Assembly (NCBI GenBank): GCA_905479565.1
Contig: CAJQMY010000012.1
Coordinates: 1-46,245, forward strand
Length of the DNA: 46,245 nt
Origin: an uncultured Candidatus Nitrosopumilus sp.
GTDB taxonomy: Archaea; Thermoproteota; Nitrososphaeria; Nitrososphaerales; Nitrosopumilaceae
Direction: 5' to 3'
The translations under genes were made by a program, and so were the position numbers. This document shows positions 8,257-17,058 of this stretch, in pieces (within the stretch, counting starts at the first letter, position 1; every line of letters starts with the position of its first letter). The notes beneath the pieces were generated by a model. It was given only the letters and a program-made list of their open reading frames with translations. It ran no database searches and was not told the origin of the DNA.

Positions 8257-8940
8257 TCAGATTTTGTTACCGCAGTCTTCACAGAATTTAGAACCTTCTT
8301 TGTTTGTAAATCCACAGTTAGAACATTTTCCTGATTGAATTGCAACTTCAGGATTTCCTAAAAGAACCACTTCACCAATCTTTTTGATACTGCTCCAAGG
8401 AATGCTTCCTTCTGTTCCATCCTCTTTAGCAATCACTAAAACCATAGCTTGAGTAGAATCAATTCCAACTTGTTTTGCAGTTCCCAACTTGTTTGCATTT
8501 TCATCAAATACATATTTCCCTTCAATTGATGTAACTGAAGTTGCTGAACCTGGTTGTGTTGCAGTTGGTTCTGGAGATACTGCGGGTTCTGCTACCTGTT
8601 GTGAAGTTTCTGGTTGTGTACTTTGAACTTGAGGTTCTAAAGGTTTTGCGACTCCAACTTCACCTGCTTCATCTTGTTTCTTAAAATCCCGATATTCTGC
8701 AATTGAAGCATTACATGAATTACAAATGTACTGACCTCGTTCTGCAAGAATTAAATTTTCTGCAACTTCTTCATTTGGATTCTCAAATTCGATTTTTGGA
8801 GGACCTTCAAATTCTTTCTCACAAGTATTGCAAAAATGTTTAGTAATTTTATCTGCATCCAATCTTCCTATTGGTGCCAAAAATAGATCAGGACCTCCTA
8901 GATTTCCTTTTACTTGTTGCTCGTCAGTAACACTGGCCAT
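8257..8940 (-). CDS. Zinc-ribbon protein with PRC-barrel-like domain
   Basis: 227 residues from the ATG at 8940, chosen because GGAGG lies 7 nt upstream. The frame extends to an ATG at 8991. An N-terminal zinc-binding part has CNTC and CNSC pairs. A Pro/Gln/Glu/Ser/Thr-rich linker follows. Next is a PRC-barrel-like module (GKYVFDENANKLGTAKQVG through GSIPWSSIKKIGEVVLLG). The C-terminal zinc ribbon is CSNCGFTNKEGSKFCEDCG. PRC barrels often mediate protein or RNA contacts. The role is unknown. It is divergent from the thioredoxin gene. Confidence 0.8.
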   Translation of the reverse strand: MASVTDEQQVKGNLGGPDLFLAPIGRLDADKITKHFCNTCEKEFEGPPKIEFENPNEEVAENLILAERGQYICNSCNASIAEYRDFKKQDEAGEVGVAKPLEPQVQSTQPETSQQVAEPAVSPEPTATQPGSATSVTSIEGKYVFDENANKLGTAKQVGIDSTQAMVLVIAKEDGTEGSIPWSSIKKIGEVVLLGNPEVAIQSGKCSNCGFTNKEGSKFCEDCGNKI

Positions 8941-9106
8941 GATATAGCCTCCAGATCCTCTTAATTTTTTAAGTCTAAGTTCAGAACTCATATCTAGGAT
9001 TCACCAAAACGTCATTTAAGTATATATCATAATTTATTTTCCAACAAAAAATATGGTGTTAGTTCTGGTGAACGTTTTTAGGTACGTGCAATGAAATAAT
9101 CTTAGA

Positions 9107-9433
9107 ATGGCTGTAACACAAATTTCAGATGCAAAATCATGGGAAGTAGATGTGATAAATTCTGACATTCCTGTATTTGTAGACTTTTGGGCCGAATGGT
9201 GTGGTCCATGTAGAATGGTAGGTCCAGTAGTTGAAGAATTGGCAGCTGACTATGATGGCAAAGTAAAATTTGTCAAGGTTAACGTTGATGAGGCCAATGA
9301 ACTGGCATCAAAATACAATGTCTTTAGTATTCCAACTTTAATCCTCCTTAACAAGGGTGAAATAGTTAGTCAACAGGTAGGTGCAGCATCTAAAGAATCG
9401 TACCAAGGTATGATTGATAGAGCGCTCGCATAA
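9107..9433 (+). CDS. trxA: Thioredoxin
   Basis: 108 residues, standard thioredoxin length. The active site is W31-C-G-P-C35 within FVDFWAEWCGPCRMVGP. The cis-proline lies in FSIPTLILL. It is a general cytoplasmic disulfide reductase. Together with 31480 and 36498 it is one of three full-length thioredoxins in the window, and it is the closest relative of the WCGPY protein at 36498. T-rich runs at about 9444-9458 may terminate its transcript. Confidence 0.93.
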   Translation: MAVTQISDAKSWEVDVINSDIPVFVDFWAEWCGPCRMVGPVVEELAADYDGKVKFVKVNVDEANELASKYNVFSIPTLILLNKGEIVSQQVGAASKESYQGMIDRALA

Positions 9434-9577
9434 ATTCAAACACGTTTTCCTCTTTTTTGATCCTTAAAGTGGCGCATTTTTTTTAGATGCAATATTTTTG
9501 ACCGTACGAGATTCGAAAACTACAAGATATCTTAATGGTATCACAAAATTCTTTTTTTATAATATGAGATAAAGACA

Positions 9578-10945
9578 TCATATGTTTATTCTAGATTTTA
9601 GTGTTAATAGCATAATGCCTGTAATAGATACCAAAAGCATCACCATTGCAAGTGATCCAAATTCAGGAACGGTAAAAGTCTTTGTTGAAGAGTAACTCCC
9701 AATCTCAGCTATTGCAGAATATTTCCCCTCTACTCCAAATTTGTCATCTATAATGTACTCCATATGAAACGAACTGTTAGCTTCAGGTATGATGGCACTT
9801 GTTTTAACTATGTTATTTTCAGAATCGATTATCTGAAGATTCAGATCTTGGAAATTAGTTGCATCTGATGCACACCCTGTTATTATGATGGAATCACCTG
9901 TGTCATAATGTTCTTTGTCTGTTGTTATGTAAACAAGATTGTCTCCTAGTTTTTCTTTACATGTATAGTTCATACCCACAATTGAAGATTTGTTTTCTAG
10001 AGTTGCTTGTTCCATACAGGGAATAGAGATGACAGGTTCACTGCCGATTATTCGTGTCGGTTCGATGTTTTTTATCACACTATTACAGTATGTGGTAATT
10101 TTGCTTGTATTGTTGATAATGCCGTATGTGTTGTCAATAATACCTGCATTGATGTTATCTATAGAACCAAGAAAATTATTATTTATGGTGCCTTGGTTGA
10201 CTATGTCTGAGACATCATTTAAAATCCTTCCAGAAAGACTATTTATTGTTCCAACATTCATAATCTGGCTATTCTCAGTATTCTCGATCCTGCCAAAATT
10301 ATTGAGATTTATTGTTCCGTAGTTTTGAATGATGCTTTCTCTGCTGGTTAGTTTTGCTCCATGAATTACTGATAGCGAGTCCCCTTCGTCAATAAAAATT
10401 CCAGATAGATTGATAAAATTAACATCAAGAATTACGTTTGATTCTTTGCTCCAGTCACTGTTGTCTATACGTATTTCATCACCCTTTTCTGGAACTCCAG
10501 TTGGTGGCCAGTTATCTGGTACGTTCCACTTCCCATTATCTCCCTTACCTACCCATATTTTACATCCGTCATGATAATGTTGTCCTGAAATTGATTCTCT
10601 TGTAATACTTCCTCTGCAAAGATTATTGATCAAACCATTATTCTCAATAATCTGGTTATTGATGATATGTCCGCCATTACTCATCGTGCCAAAATTGTTT
10701 ATGACACCATTATTCATGATGACTCCATAATTTTGTATAAATCCAAAATTTGATACTGCTCCGTTTACAGTAAGAGTCATACCATAGTCCACTACTAGGA
10801 ATGTATCTTCGTCTAGAACTTTATCGTCATCAAAGACTGTATCTTCACTAATCATGATGGTATTGGCATAGGATTCTTGATGTGGAAATGCAGATACAAA
10901 AAACAATGTCACAATTAAGAAAATGAAAATAAATATTGAATTCAA
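9578..10945 (-). CDS. Surface protein with Asn/Gly repeat region and PEFG C-terminal sorting signal
   Basis: 455 residues from a TTG start. A signal peptide (about 1-27, core FIFIFLIVTLFFVSAF) leads into short Asn/Gly/Ile repeats such as GVINNFGTMSNGG, at about residues 60-110 and 205-290. These resemble beta-helix or beta-roll turns. The C-terminus has PEFG followed by a hydrophobic helix and a basic end (LKSRINI). That matches the PEFG-CTERM signal described for thaumarchaea and thought to be cut by an archaeosortase. It is probably exported and anchored or processed at the cell surface. The ligand is unknown. Confidence 0.85.
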   Translation of the reverse strand: MNSIFIFIFLIVTLFFVSAFPHQESYANTIMISEDTVFDDDKVLDEDTFLVVDYGMTLTVNGAVSNFGFIQNYGVIMNNGVINNFGTMSNGGHIINNQIIENNGLINNLCRGSITRESISGQHYHDGCKIWVGKGDNGKWNVPDNWPPTGVPEKGDEIRIDNSDWSKESNVILDVNFINLSGIFIDEGDSLSVIHGAKLTSRESIIQNYGTINLNNFGRIENTENSQIMNVGTINSLSGRILNDVSDIVNQGTINNNFLGSIDNINAGIIDNTYGIINNTSKITTYCNSVIKNIEPTRIIGSEPVISIPCMEQATLENKSSIVGMNYTCKEKLGDNLVYITTDKEHYDTGDSIIITGCASDATNFQDLNLQIIDSENNIVKTSAIIPEANSSFHMEYIIDDKFGVEGKYSAIAEIGSYSSTKTFTVPEFGSLAMVMLLVSITGIMLLTLKSRINI

Positions 10946-11164
10946 CTACAGTCATAAATCATGGGAAAGTATTAAGTTAATCCGATTTTTGGAATTAAAG
11001 TAATTTCTATTAATTATTTATTTAATGAATGGAAAGTGATACTCAAGTAGTTTTTTAGAAAAGTGAACTCGACAGGATTCAGGTTTGTGAGGTTCTAGTC
11101 GGATTCCAAAATAAAATAAAATCCTCACCATGTTATCAGAAAAAGAGATTAATTCCTACAAGAT
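10946..11164. other. Intergenic stretch upstream of the PEFG gene
   Basis: AT-rich and without a convincing gene. It presumably holds the promoter of the minus-strand PEFG gene. GTGAGG near 11087 and CCTCAC near 11125 form a short inverted repeat of unknown significance. Confidence 0.35.
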
Positions 11165-11314
11165 ATGATCAATGGAAATTCTGGTAATGATAAACTAGTA
11201 GGAGGTTTTGGTACAGATACATTAGATGGAGGTTCAAGTAAAGATGATTGTGATGATGATGTTAATGATGTTCAAACTTTTCTTTGTGAATTAATTTTAG
11301 ATGAAGAATATTAA
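11165..11314 (+). pseudogene. RTX-like calcium-binding repeat fragment
   Basis: A 49-residue open frame containing GNDKLVGGFGTDTLDGG, which matches the RTX nonapeptide pattern GGxGxDxLxGG. It then becomes Asp-rich (SSKDDCDDDVNDV). RTX repeats bind calcium in beta-rolls of large secreted proteins. About one and a half repeats remain, and there is a stop just upstream at 11150. I infer a remnant of a larger surface or adhesion gene. An independent small gene is possible but less likely. Confidence 0.5.
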
Positions 11315-11349
11315 TAAGATTATTTCCTAATCTCAATTAGGATTATAAA

Positions 11350-11606
11350 ATGAGAAAACACATTAGAACTTAAGATCAGAAACGTTAGATTCTGATGACA
11401 GATCCAATGCATATCTTATTTTACAAATTTAGTATTTAGATCTCACTGATGATTCATACGTTTACCTTATAGATCAATAATCAATTCATATGCTGTTGAA
11501 TCAGATATCTTGGAAATGTTACAGATGTGATCTAAATTTCAAGGAACAAAATATTGCATATCTGCATAAATCCATATCTAAATATTATGTACGACAAATT
11601 AAGTAA
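11350..11606 (+). pseudogene. Decayed small zinc-finger gene, copy A
   Basis: Starting from an ATG at 11350, one frameshift leads into a frame with coding character (SETLDSDDRSNAYLILQ, then YLDLTDDSYVYLID). It is broken by TAG and TAA stops. It continues as an intact 38-residue tail (11490-11606) with WKCYRCDLNF and AYLHKSIS, resembling a CxxC...H zinc finger. Nucleotide similarity to 31884-32078 starts at the ATG and is collinear. I read it as a broken gene. The 38-residue tail alone could still be expressed. Confidence 0.45.
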
Positions 11607-11660
11607 ATTTTTACTAGAAATTAATCAAATTACTAAACATTAAAACGTTTAGAATATCTA

Positions 11661-12458
11661 GTGAGGCAGTTGAAAAAATCAAAACAAATGATATTTTTAG
11701 TTCCTGTTTTAACCATGGTTTTAGGAATTGGGTTTTTTTCATTTGCCTCTGCACAAGATGAATCTCAAATTCCTGCATGGGTAAAGACTGCTATTGGTTT
11801 TTGGATAAATGGAGAAATTACAGATGACGAATTTATACATGCCATTGAATATTTTGTTCAAAATGAAATAATTCAAATTCTTTCTCAAACAGATGATGAC
11901 CAGTTATTGATTGAAAATCTACAAGCATTACAAGTAGAAATTAATATGAAAATAGAGCAATCCCGTGATATAATCAATCTTCCCCAAATTCAAAGTGCTC
12001 TCATAGAATCTAACGCTCAATTTGCCAATACAGGTTATCCTGAAGAACTTATCCGGCAAGCTGATGAGATATGGCAGTCAAGTGATCCTGATGTGCCTGA
12101 TTCAGTTGCATTTCATATGATCCACAATTCGTCTGCGGATATATTGCGCTCAATAATGAGTGCTGATCAAAAATCAGAAAGCCAATTCAAATATGCTGAA
12201 ATTTTTATTACAAATCAATATGGGGGCAATGTAGCACAATCCCACAAAACATCTGATTTTAGACAGGACGATGAAATATGGTGGCAAAAAGCAGAACAAA
12301 ATGGAATATTTTTGTCTGAAGGTGGATATGATGAAAGTGCTGGTGTTTATGCAAGTGACATTGCCCTTAAAATTCTAGATGAGAATGGAAATTTTATTGG
12401 AATTCTAAAGGCTGTGATAAATATTGAATCCCTAACAGAATCTTCTCAAGTAACTTAG
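11661..12458 (+). CDS. Secreted protein with Cache-like sensor domain
   Basis: 265 residues from a GTG start. A signal peptide (about 1-31) precedes a short thaumarchaeal-style segment (IPAWVKTAIGFWINGEITDDEF) that is common in exported proteins of this group. The remainder resembles an extracellular PAS-like Cache (PDC) domain, with WWQKAEQNGIF, GYDESAGVYASDIALKI and a final strand GNFIGILKAVINI. Cache domains usually sense small ligands and are joined to a membrane kinase or chemoreceptor. Here no second membrane helix or cytoplasmic domain follows. The ligand and partner are unknown. Confidence 0.7.
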   Translation: MRQLKKSKQMIFLVPVLTMVLGIGFFSFASAQDESQIPAWVKTAIGFWINGEITDDEFIHAIEYFVQNEIIQILSQTDDDQLLIENLQALQVEINMKIEQSRDIINLPQIQSALIESNAQFANTGYPEELIRQADEIWQSSDPDVPDSVAFHMIHNSSADILRSIMSADQKSESQFKYAEIFITNQYGGNVAQSHKTSDFRQDDEIWWQKAEQNGIFLSEGGYDESAGVYASDIALKILDENGNFIGILKAVINIESLTESSQVT

Positions 12459-12913
12459 TCTTAGGATTCTATACATTCATTTTTGTCACTAATTCATTTA
12501 GGTGCTCATGTTGTAATCAGGTACTTCTGCAAAGCAAACGACATCACAAATGTATTGTTTCTTAATATCATCTTTTTTCTTTTATTTGGTTGGTTTTGGT
12601 AAGACATCTAACATCAAAAATGTATTTGGAAGATGTCGATGATATGTTAAAGAAACAGAAGAAAGAAAATCAGTTTTTCAGACCTTTTGCTACTTGCTGT
12701 CTCATTATGGAATCAAGAAAGGATATCATGCAGTAATATGGTTTGGAAGTCTCTCTTATGGCAAATTGAAGGTTGAAAAGGAGTCTAGAATCACAAAATG
12801 CCGTTGAATACTCTTTTTTCTCCTAATTCTAATGCAAGAAGAAAGGTAAACAGCAAATGTTTGTCAATAATTTGATCCTAAAGTAATTAATATTCCAAAA
12901 ATTGACTGAGATT
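12459..12913. other. Intergenic stretch, possible 38-residue ORF
   Basis: No confident gene. An ATG at 12620 opens a 38-residue frame ending at 12736 (starts MYLEDVDDMLKKQKKENQ) with no homologue that I recognise. The sequences around 12551 and 12611 repeat the pattern ACATCAnAAATGTATT. A TATA-like TAATTAATATT at 12884-12894 suits the gene starting at 12914. Confidence 0.3.
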
Positions 12914-13447
12914 ATGTCATTTGGTGAAGTAGATACCCTTGGTATGCTCTTTGATAAACTACAGGCTTTGTTTGATGAATCACAAGGATACTATGAATCA
13001 TTTCTAGATACAAACAACATGTACAAGAAAGGTCAGCTTAGTGATAAAGAATTCTTTCAAAAATTAGGTGATTATACAGTTGCATACTCTGCATTAGAAT
13101 TTCTAGCTATCAAAGTAATCTTTGAACTAAAAAAATCAGTAGGTTCCGGTTCTGGAAGTACACAATCTCCCGGATTAATGCCTGGAATGGGACAACCTGG
13201 AATGATGGCAGGTGGAATGGGCCAACCACCAAGATCCGGAACTGCTGAAAATCCAGTAGGCGGCAGTCCGCCAGGAATTGTATCTGCACAAGAAGCATTT
13301 GGTGATGTTGGAACTTTACCATCACCGGATCCAGCTTTAATGCCAAGACAAACCATTTCACCACAAGGTGGAAATGGATGTTCATCATGTGGTGCAGCAC
13401 TTAGAGCAAATGCAAAGTTTTGCACAAAGTGTGGCGCTAAAGCATAA
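12914..13447 (+). CDS. Zinc-ribbon protein with Gly/Met/Pro-rich linker
   Basis: About 177 residues. The frame extends to a TTG at 12902, but a TATA-like element 26-30 nt upstream favours the ATG at 12914 as a leaderless start. A helical N-terminal domain (about 1-75) is followed by a flexible linker with MPGMGQPGMM-type repeats. The C-terminal zinc ribbon is CSSCGAALRANAKFCTKCG. It is probably cytoplasmic. The function is unknown. It converges on another zinc-ribbon gene 24 nt away. Confidence 0.7.
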   Translation: MSFGEVDTLGMLFDKLQALFDESQGYYESFLDTNNMYKKGQLSDKEFFQKLGDYTVAYSALEFLAIKVIFELKKSVGSGSGSTQSPGLMPGMGQPGMMAGGMGQPPRSGTAENPVGGSPPGIVSAQEAFGDVGTLPSPDPALMPRQTISPQGGNGCSSCGAALRANAKFCTKCGAKA

Positions 13448-13471
13448 AATCAGTATTCAAAAACTATTTCC

Positions 13472-13831
13472 TTATTCTTGTGTTGTCCCACATTCAGGAC
13501 AGAATTTTGCAGTAGTTGAAAGACTTGTACCGCATTCAGAACAAAAACTACCATTAGGAATTTGTTCATTGTATGCATTTCCGACATTTGTTGAACTTTT
13601 TACTGCGCCTGATGGAACATATGTTTCATCATCAATTAACACTGGTTCAAAGTCTTGTTCTGTCAAATATGTCATCATTCTTGGAATTCCTTTTCCCTCA
13701 TTTTTTGGATCTGGGACTGAATCTCCCATCCAGAATGCAAATCTCATTAGCGTTAATTCTGGAGTAGAGAATGCTAGAGTATGCTTTGACATGTAATCTT
13801 GTGCTGCTTTTTTACCATCAAAAACTTCCAT
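13472..13831 (-). CDS. Small zinc-ribbon protein
   Basis: 119 residues. An N-terminal domain (about 1-70: AAQDYMSKHTLAFSTPELTL, then FAFWMGDSVPDP) is followed by a C-terminal zinc ribbon, CSECGTSLSTTAKFCPECG. The ribbon resembles that of the convergent neighbour, but the N-terminal domains differ. The function is unknown. Confidence 0.7.
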   Translation of the reverse strand: MEVFDGKKAAQDYMSKHTLAFSTPELTLMRFAFWMGDSVPDPKNEGKGIPRMMTYLTEQDFEPVLIDDETYVPSGAVKSSTNVGNAYNEQIPNGSFCSECGTSLSTTAKFCPECGTTQE

Positions 13832-13875
13832 GACAAATGCTATTTTTTATTTATGTATAATAGTTTCTGGAAAAG

Positions 13876-13947
13876 TGGACCGGGAGGGAATCGCACCCTC
13901 GACCTCCTCGTTGCGAACGAGGCATTATACTCCTAAACCACCGGCCC
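13876..13947 (-). tRNA. tRNA-Ala(CGC): tRNA-Ala(CGC)
   Basis: A 72-nt cloverleaf on the minus strand. The acceptor arms GGGCCGG and CCGGTCC include the G3:U70 wobble that identifies tRNA-Ala. The anticodon stem CCTCG/CGAGG encloses TTCGCAA with anticodon CGC. The T stem GAGGG/CCCTC encloses TGCGATT. The discriminator is A, and CCA is not encoded. No intron is seen. Confidence 0.92.
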
Positions 13948-14022
13948 TCAGAATACCCTTTTATGTTGTTCTTTTATTCATTTTCTCAACGCATAATAGC
14001 CTGCGTTTCATAAAATTTTTGG

Positions 14023-15426
14023 ATGACATATGACACTATAATCACTGATTCACATGTTATACTCTCAAATGGAATGGTTGAGAAAAATATTCTCATAGAT
14101 GAGGGAAAAATTATTGGGTTTACGACTGATACACCTTCATGTGATCATAAAATAAATGGTGCAGGGCTAGTTTCGGTTCCAGGGCCTATTGACACTCATG
14201 TTCACTATGGGGTATATTCTTCAATTGATAAGGCAGCAAGAACTGAATCTCATGCCGCGGCAATTGGTGGAATTACTACTATGATGCGAATGCTTCGATT
14301 AGGTGATCCATTTACAAATTCTTTACAATCTCAACTCGATGTGGCATCTCAAAATCATTATATTGATTATGCAATCCATGCTTCAATTTTTACACCGCAA
14401 CAGGTTGGCGAGATGAATTATTGTATTGAAAAAGGAATTACATCTTTTAAAATTTACATGAATCTTGGTGGTGAGATTGGCAATGTATACATGGACATGC
14501 CACCAAATTCTTCTGGTCTAGTTGAAGCTCAAGTGAATGTAACTGATGAATTAGTTGAACAAACTGTAAAGGCAGCAGCTGAACTTGGTTGCCCTGTTCT
14601 AGTTCATGCAGAAGACTATGAGTCGTGTGGATGTGGAATTAAAACTGCAAAAGAAAAAAATCAAGATGGATTATCAGCATGGTCTTCTAGTCGTTCTCCG
14701 GAATTTGAAGCAAAAGCCATTAAGACAATATCAAAATTTGGTAGAGACTATGATTGCATGATATATTTTGTTCATATTGGTTCTGAACGTGCACTAAAAC
14801 AAATTGAAGAAGAGAAAAAATTAGGAACTAAAATCTTTGTTGAAACTTGTCCTCATTACTTGACTTTATCCTATGAGAAACAATCTGGTTATCTTGCTAA
14901 AGTAATGCCTCCAATTAGAACCGAAGATGACCGTAAAGCAGTATGGAATGCATTATCAAATAATCAAATTGATACTATAGGTACGGATCATGTTGCAAAT
15001 CAACTCAAACTCAAACTAGATGGCAATAACGTGTGGAGCGCACTAGCAGGGTTTCCCGGAATAGGTACGGCAATTCCTATTTTACTGAATGATGGCGTTA
15101 ATCAAAAGAAAATATCTCTAGAACAATTTGTTCGATTTACTAGTCAAAATGCCGCTCAAATTTTTGGAATGTATCCACAAAAAGGAACTATTGAGAAGAA
15201 TTCTGATGCTGATATAACAATGATTGATTTGAAAAAAGAAAAAACTGTAACTTCTGATTTGTTTGGTGGGTTTTCTGATTATATTGTGTATGAGGGAAGA
15301 TCTTTGATTGGATGGCCTGTGAAAACAATTGTTAGAGGTGAACTGGTTGCTGAAAACTTTGAAGTGATTGGAAATCTTGGTCATGGTAAATTAGTAGATA
15401 GAAAAACCAATTCATTTTCAAAATAG
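14023..15426 (+). CDS. Cyclic amidohydrolase (dihydropyrimidinase/dihydroorotase family)
   Basis: 467 residues. The metal motif D57-T-H-V-H61 follows an N-terminal beta-sandwich strand set. K143 in SFKIYM fits the carboxylated lysine that bridges two metals. Later motifs are VLVHAED, IYFVHIGS, ETCPHYLTL and IGTDHVA, which supplies the catalytic Asp. Length and motifs suit hydantoinase/dihydropyrimidinase better than short dihydroorotases. A role as the pyrimidine-pathway dihydroorotase cannot be excluded, because annotation within this superfamily is unreliable. It hydrolyses a cyclic amide in the cytoplasm. Confidence 0.82.
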   Translation: MTYDTIITDSHVILSNGMVEKNILIDEGKIIGFTTDTPSCDHKINGAGLVSVPGPIDTHVHYGVYSSIDKAARTESHAAAIGGITTMMRMLRLGDPFTNSLQSQLDVASQNHYIDYAIHASIFTPQQVGEMNYCIEKGITSFKIYMNLGGEIGNVYMDMPPNSSGLVEAQVNVTDELVEQTVKAAAELGCPVLVHAEDYESCGCGIKTAKEKNQDGLSAWSSSRSPEFEAKAIKTISKFGRDYDCMIYFVHIGSERALKQIEEEKKLGTKIFVETCPHYLTLSYEKQSGYLAKVMPPIRTEDDRKAVWNALSNNQIDTIGTDHVANQLKLKLDGNNVWSALAGFPGIGTAIPILLNDGVNQKKISLEQFVRFTSQNAAQIFGMYPQKGTIEKNSDADITMIDLKKEKTVTSDLFGGFSDYIVYEGRSLIGWPVKTIVRGELVAENFEVIGNLGHGKLVDRKTNSFSK

Positions 15427-15486
15427 TTGATTTACAAGTTTAGTTTTTACGATTGCTTTTTAAGAGTAAAAAATTGATTCTTACCA

Positions 15487-16380
15487 TTGAATTCCAGGTT
15501 TGTATTTCTATTTACTATGATCCTAACTATTGCCATTAGTCCTTCGTTTTTTGAGAATTCTTTTGCACAACAAATGTCTCCTCATCAACAATGGAAAAAA
15601 TTTGCAGATGTTGATATGTTAACTTGCAAGTCTGGATATTTGTTGATTCAAAAAAGTAATGGTAATCCTGCGTGTGTAATGCCATCCACATATCTAAAAT
15701 TAGTTGATAGAGGATATGGTTTTTACAATCAATCAATAATGGATAAAAATCCTGAAATGATGAATAATTTTCTGAACAGCATGGTCTCAAATGAAAATTT
15801 AATGTTTCATTGGCATGAAATGATGCAAAACGATCCCATTATAATGATGGAAACTATAGATGATTGGGTATTACAAATAAAAAATAATCCTGAATTATTG
15901 AAAAATATGTTATCTCCGATGACCAGTGATCCTGAATTACGTAAAAAAATGATTCATACAATGAAGAGTCATCCTCAGATGGAAATCCATCTAAAATCAC
16001 ATTTGGCATGGATGGATTCAATACATCAGCCCATGATGGGTTTTGGAATAGGACAAGGAATGCATCAATCAGAATGTACCTGGTGTTCTCATAATGAACA
16101 TAATTCTATGAATTCCCATGGAATTATGACGTCTGGTTCTAACAAAATAATGGATATGATTCACCATGTGTGGATAAATTCTGAAATGAATAAAGACCTA
16201 CATTCTATGATGCTTGAAGATCCATCGCATATGGTCATAATGTCTAATCAAATAATGGAGCCTATACTTTATGCTGTAATGGACGATGAAGATTTACGAG
16301 GACAAATGATAGAATTAATGTTACAACATGAAGATTTTATGAATTCAATAAGACATGAAAATCCTGCACGGGAGCATTAA
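15487..16380 (+). CDS. Secreted Met/His-rich protein, putative metal binder
   Basis: 297 residues from a TTG start. A TATA-like TTTTTAAGAG near 15456 suggests a leaderless transcript. A signal peptide (about 1-27) ends at SFAQQ. The mature protein is unusually rich in Met and His, with MSPHQQW, FHWHEMMQ, MMGFGIGQGMHQ, CTWCSHNEHNSMNSH and several MxxM-type patterns spread through predicted helices. Met/His-rich exported proteins often bind copper, and ammonia oxidisers have high copper demand. The metal assignment is inference. No enzyme domain is recognised. Confidence 0.65.
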   Translation: MNSRFVFLFTMILTIAISPSFFENSFAQQMSPHQQWKKFADVDMLTCKSGYLLIQKSNGNPACVMPSTYLKLVDRGYGFYNQSIMDKNPEMMNNFLNSMVSNENLMFHWHEMMQNDPIIMMETIDDWVLQIKNNPELLKNMLSPMTSDPELRKKMIHTMKSHPQMEIHLKSHLAWMDSIHQPMMGFGIGQGMHQSECTWCSHNEHNSMNSHGIMTSGSNKIMDMIHHVWINSEMNKDLHSMMLEDPSHMVIMSNQIMEPILYAVMDDEDLRGQMIELMLQHEDFMNSIRHENPAREH

Positions 16381-16383
16381 TTT

Positions 16384-17058
16384 CTATAAAATATCAAATT
16401 TACCGTTATCTTTGGCTTTGTAAATAACATCTGGTTTTCTAAGAAATATTCCTGATTCGAAAACCCCTGTAGTCTGTTTAATTTTCTGAGTTAATATTTT
16501 GGGATTTTTTATAGTTCCAAAATTACAATCTAAAATTATGTTTCCATTTTCTGTAAAGAATGGATATCCTCTGTCAATTAAACGAATTCGTGCTTTCCCT
16601 CCTAGTTTTTTTATTGATTTTGTAACCGAGTTTCTTGCTAGTGGATAAATTTCAACTGGAACTGTTCTTGTGAAATTCTTTACAAACTTTGTCTTGTCTG
16701 CCATCACTACGATTTTTTTTGCAAGACTAAACAGAATATTTTCTCGTAGCAGTGCGCCACCTCCACCTTTGATTACATATTTTTGTGAATCGATTTGATC
16801 CGCACCATCAAACATAACATCAATATGTTCTACTTGATCTGCCTCTACTAGTGTAATGCCTCCTTTTTCTGCAATTAATTTGATCTGTAATGATGTTGGA
16901 ACTCCTACAATATTGTAATTTTTCAGTTTGATTAATTTTGAAAGTGATTTTACAAGTGAAGTAGCTGCTCGTCCACTACCTAATCCAATAACATAATCAT
17001 CTTTAACAAATTTTAATGCATCACTTGATAATGCCTTTATGGCATCATCGTACGTCAA
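16384..17058 (-). CDS. rpiA: Ribose-5-phosphate isomerase A
   Basis: 224 residues, normal for RpiA. Motifs are GLGSGRAATSLV (phosphate-binding loop), VGVPTS, MFDGADQID (catalytic Asp residues) and KGGGGALLREN (catalytic Lys). It interconverts ribose 5-phosphate and ribulose 5-phosphate in pentose metabolism. Its TTG start directly abuts the TAA of the upstream coiled-coil gene, so the two are co-transcribed. Confidence 0.95.
   Translation of the reverse strand: MTYDDAIKALSSDALKFVKDDYVIGLGSGRAATSLVKSLSKLIKLKNYNIVGVPTSLQIKLIAEKGGITLVEADQVEHIDVMFDGADQIDSQKYVIKGGGGALLRENILFSLAKKIVVMADKTKFVKNFTRTVPVEIYPLARNSVTKSIKKLGGKARIRLIDRGYPFFTENGNIILDCNFGTIKNPKILTQKIKQTTGVFESGIFLRKPDVIYKAKDNGKFDIL

Noticed and set aside
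9001-9076. TTCACC and GGTGAA inverted pair between the zinc-ribbon and thioredoxin genes
   Set aside because: Only six bases and far apart; expected by chance in AT-rich intergenic DNA.
13072-13425. 117-residue minus-strand frame within the zinc-ribbon gene
   Set aside because: Antisense to the Gly/Met-rich linker. Its Pro/Gly composition is the mirror of that linker.
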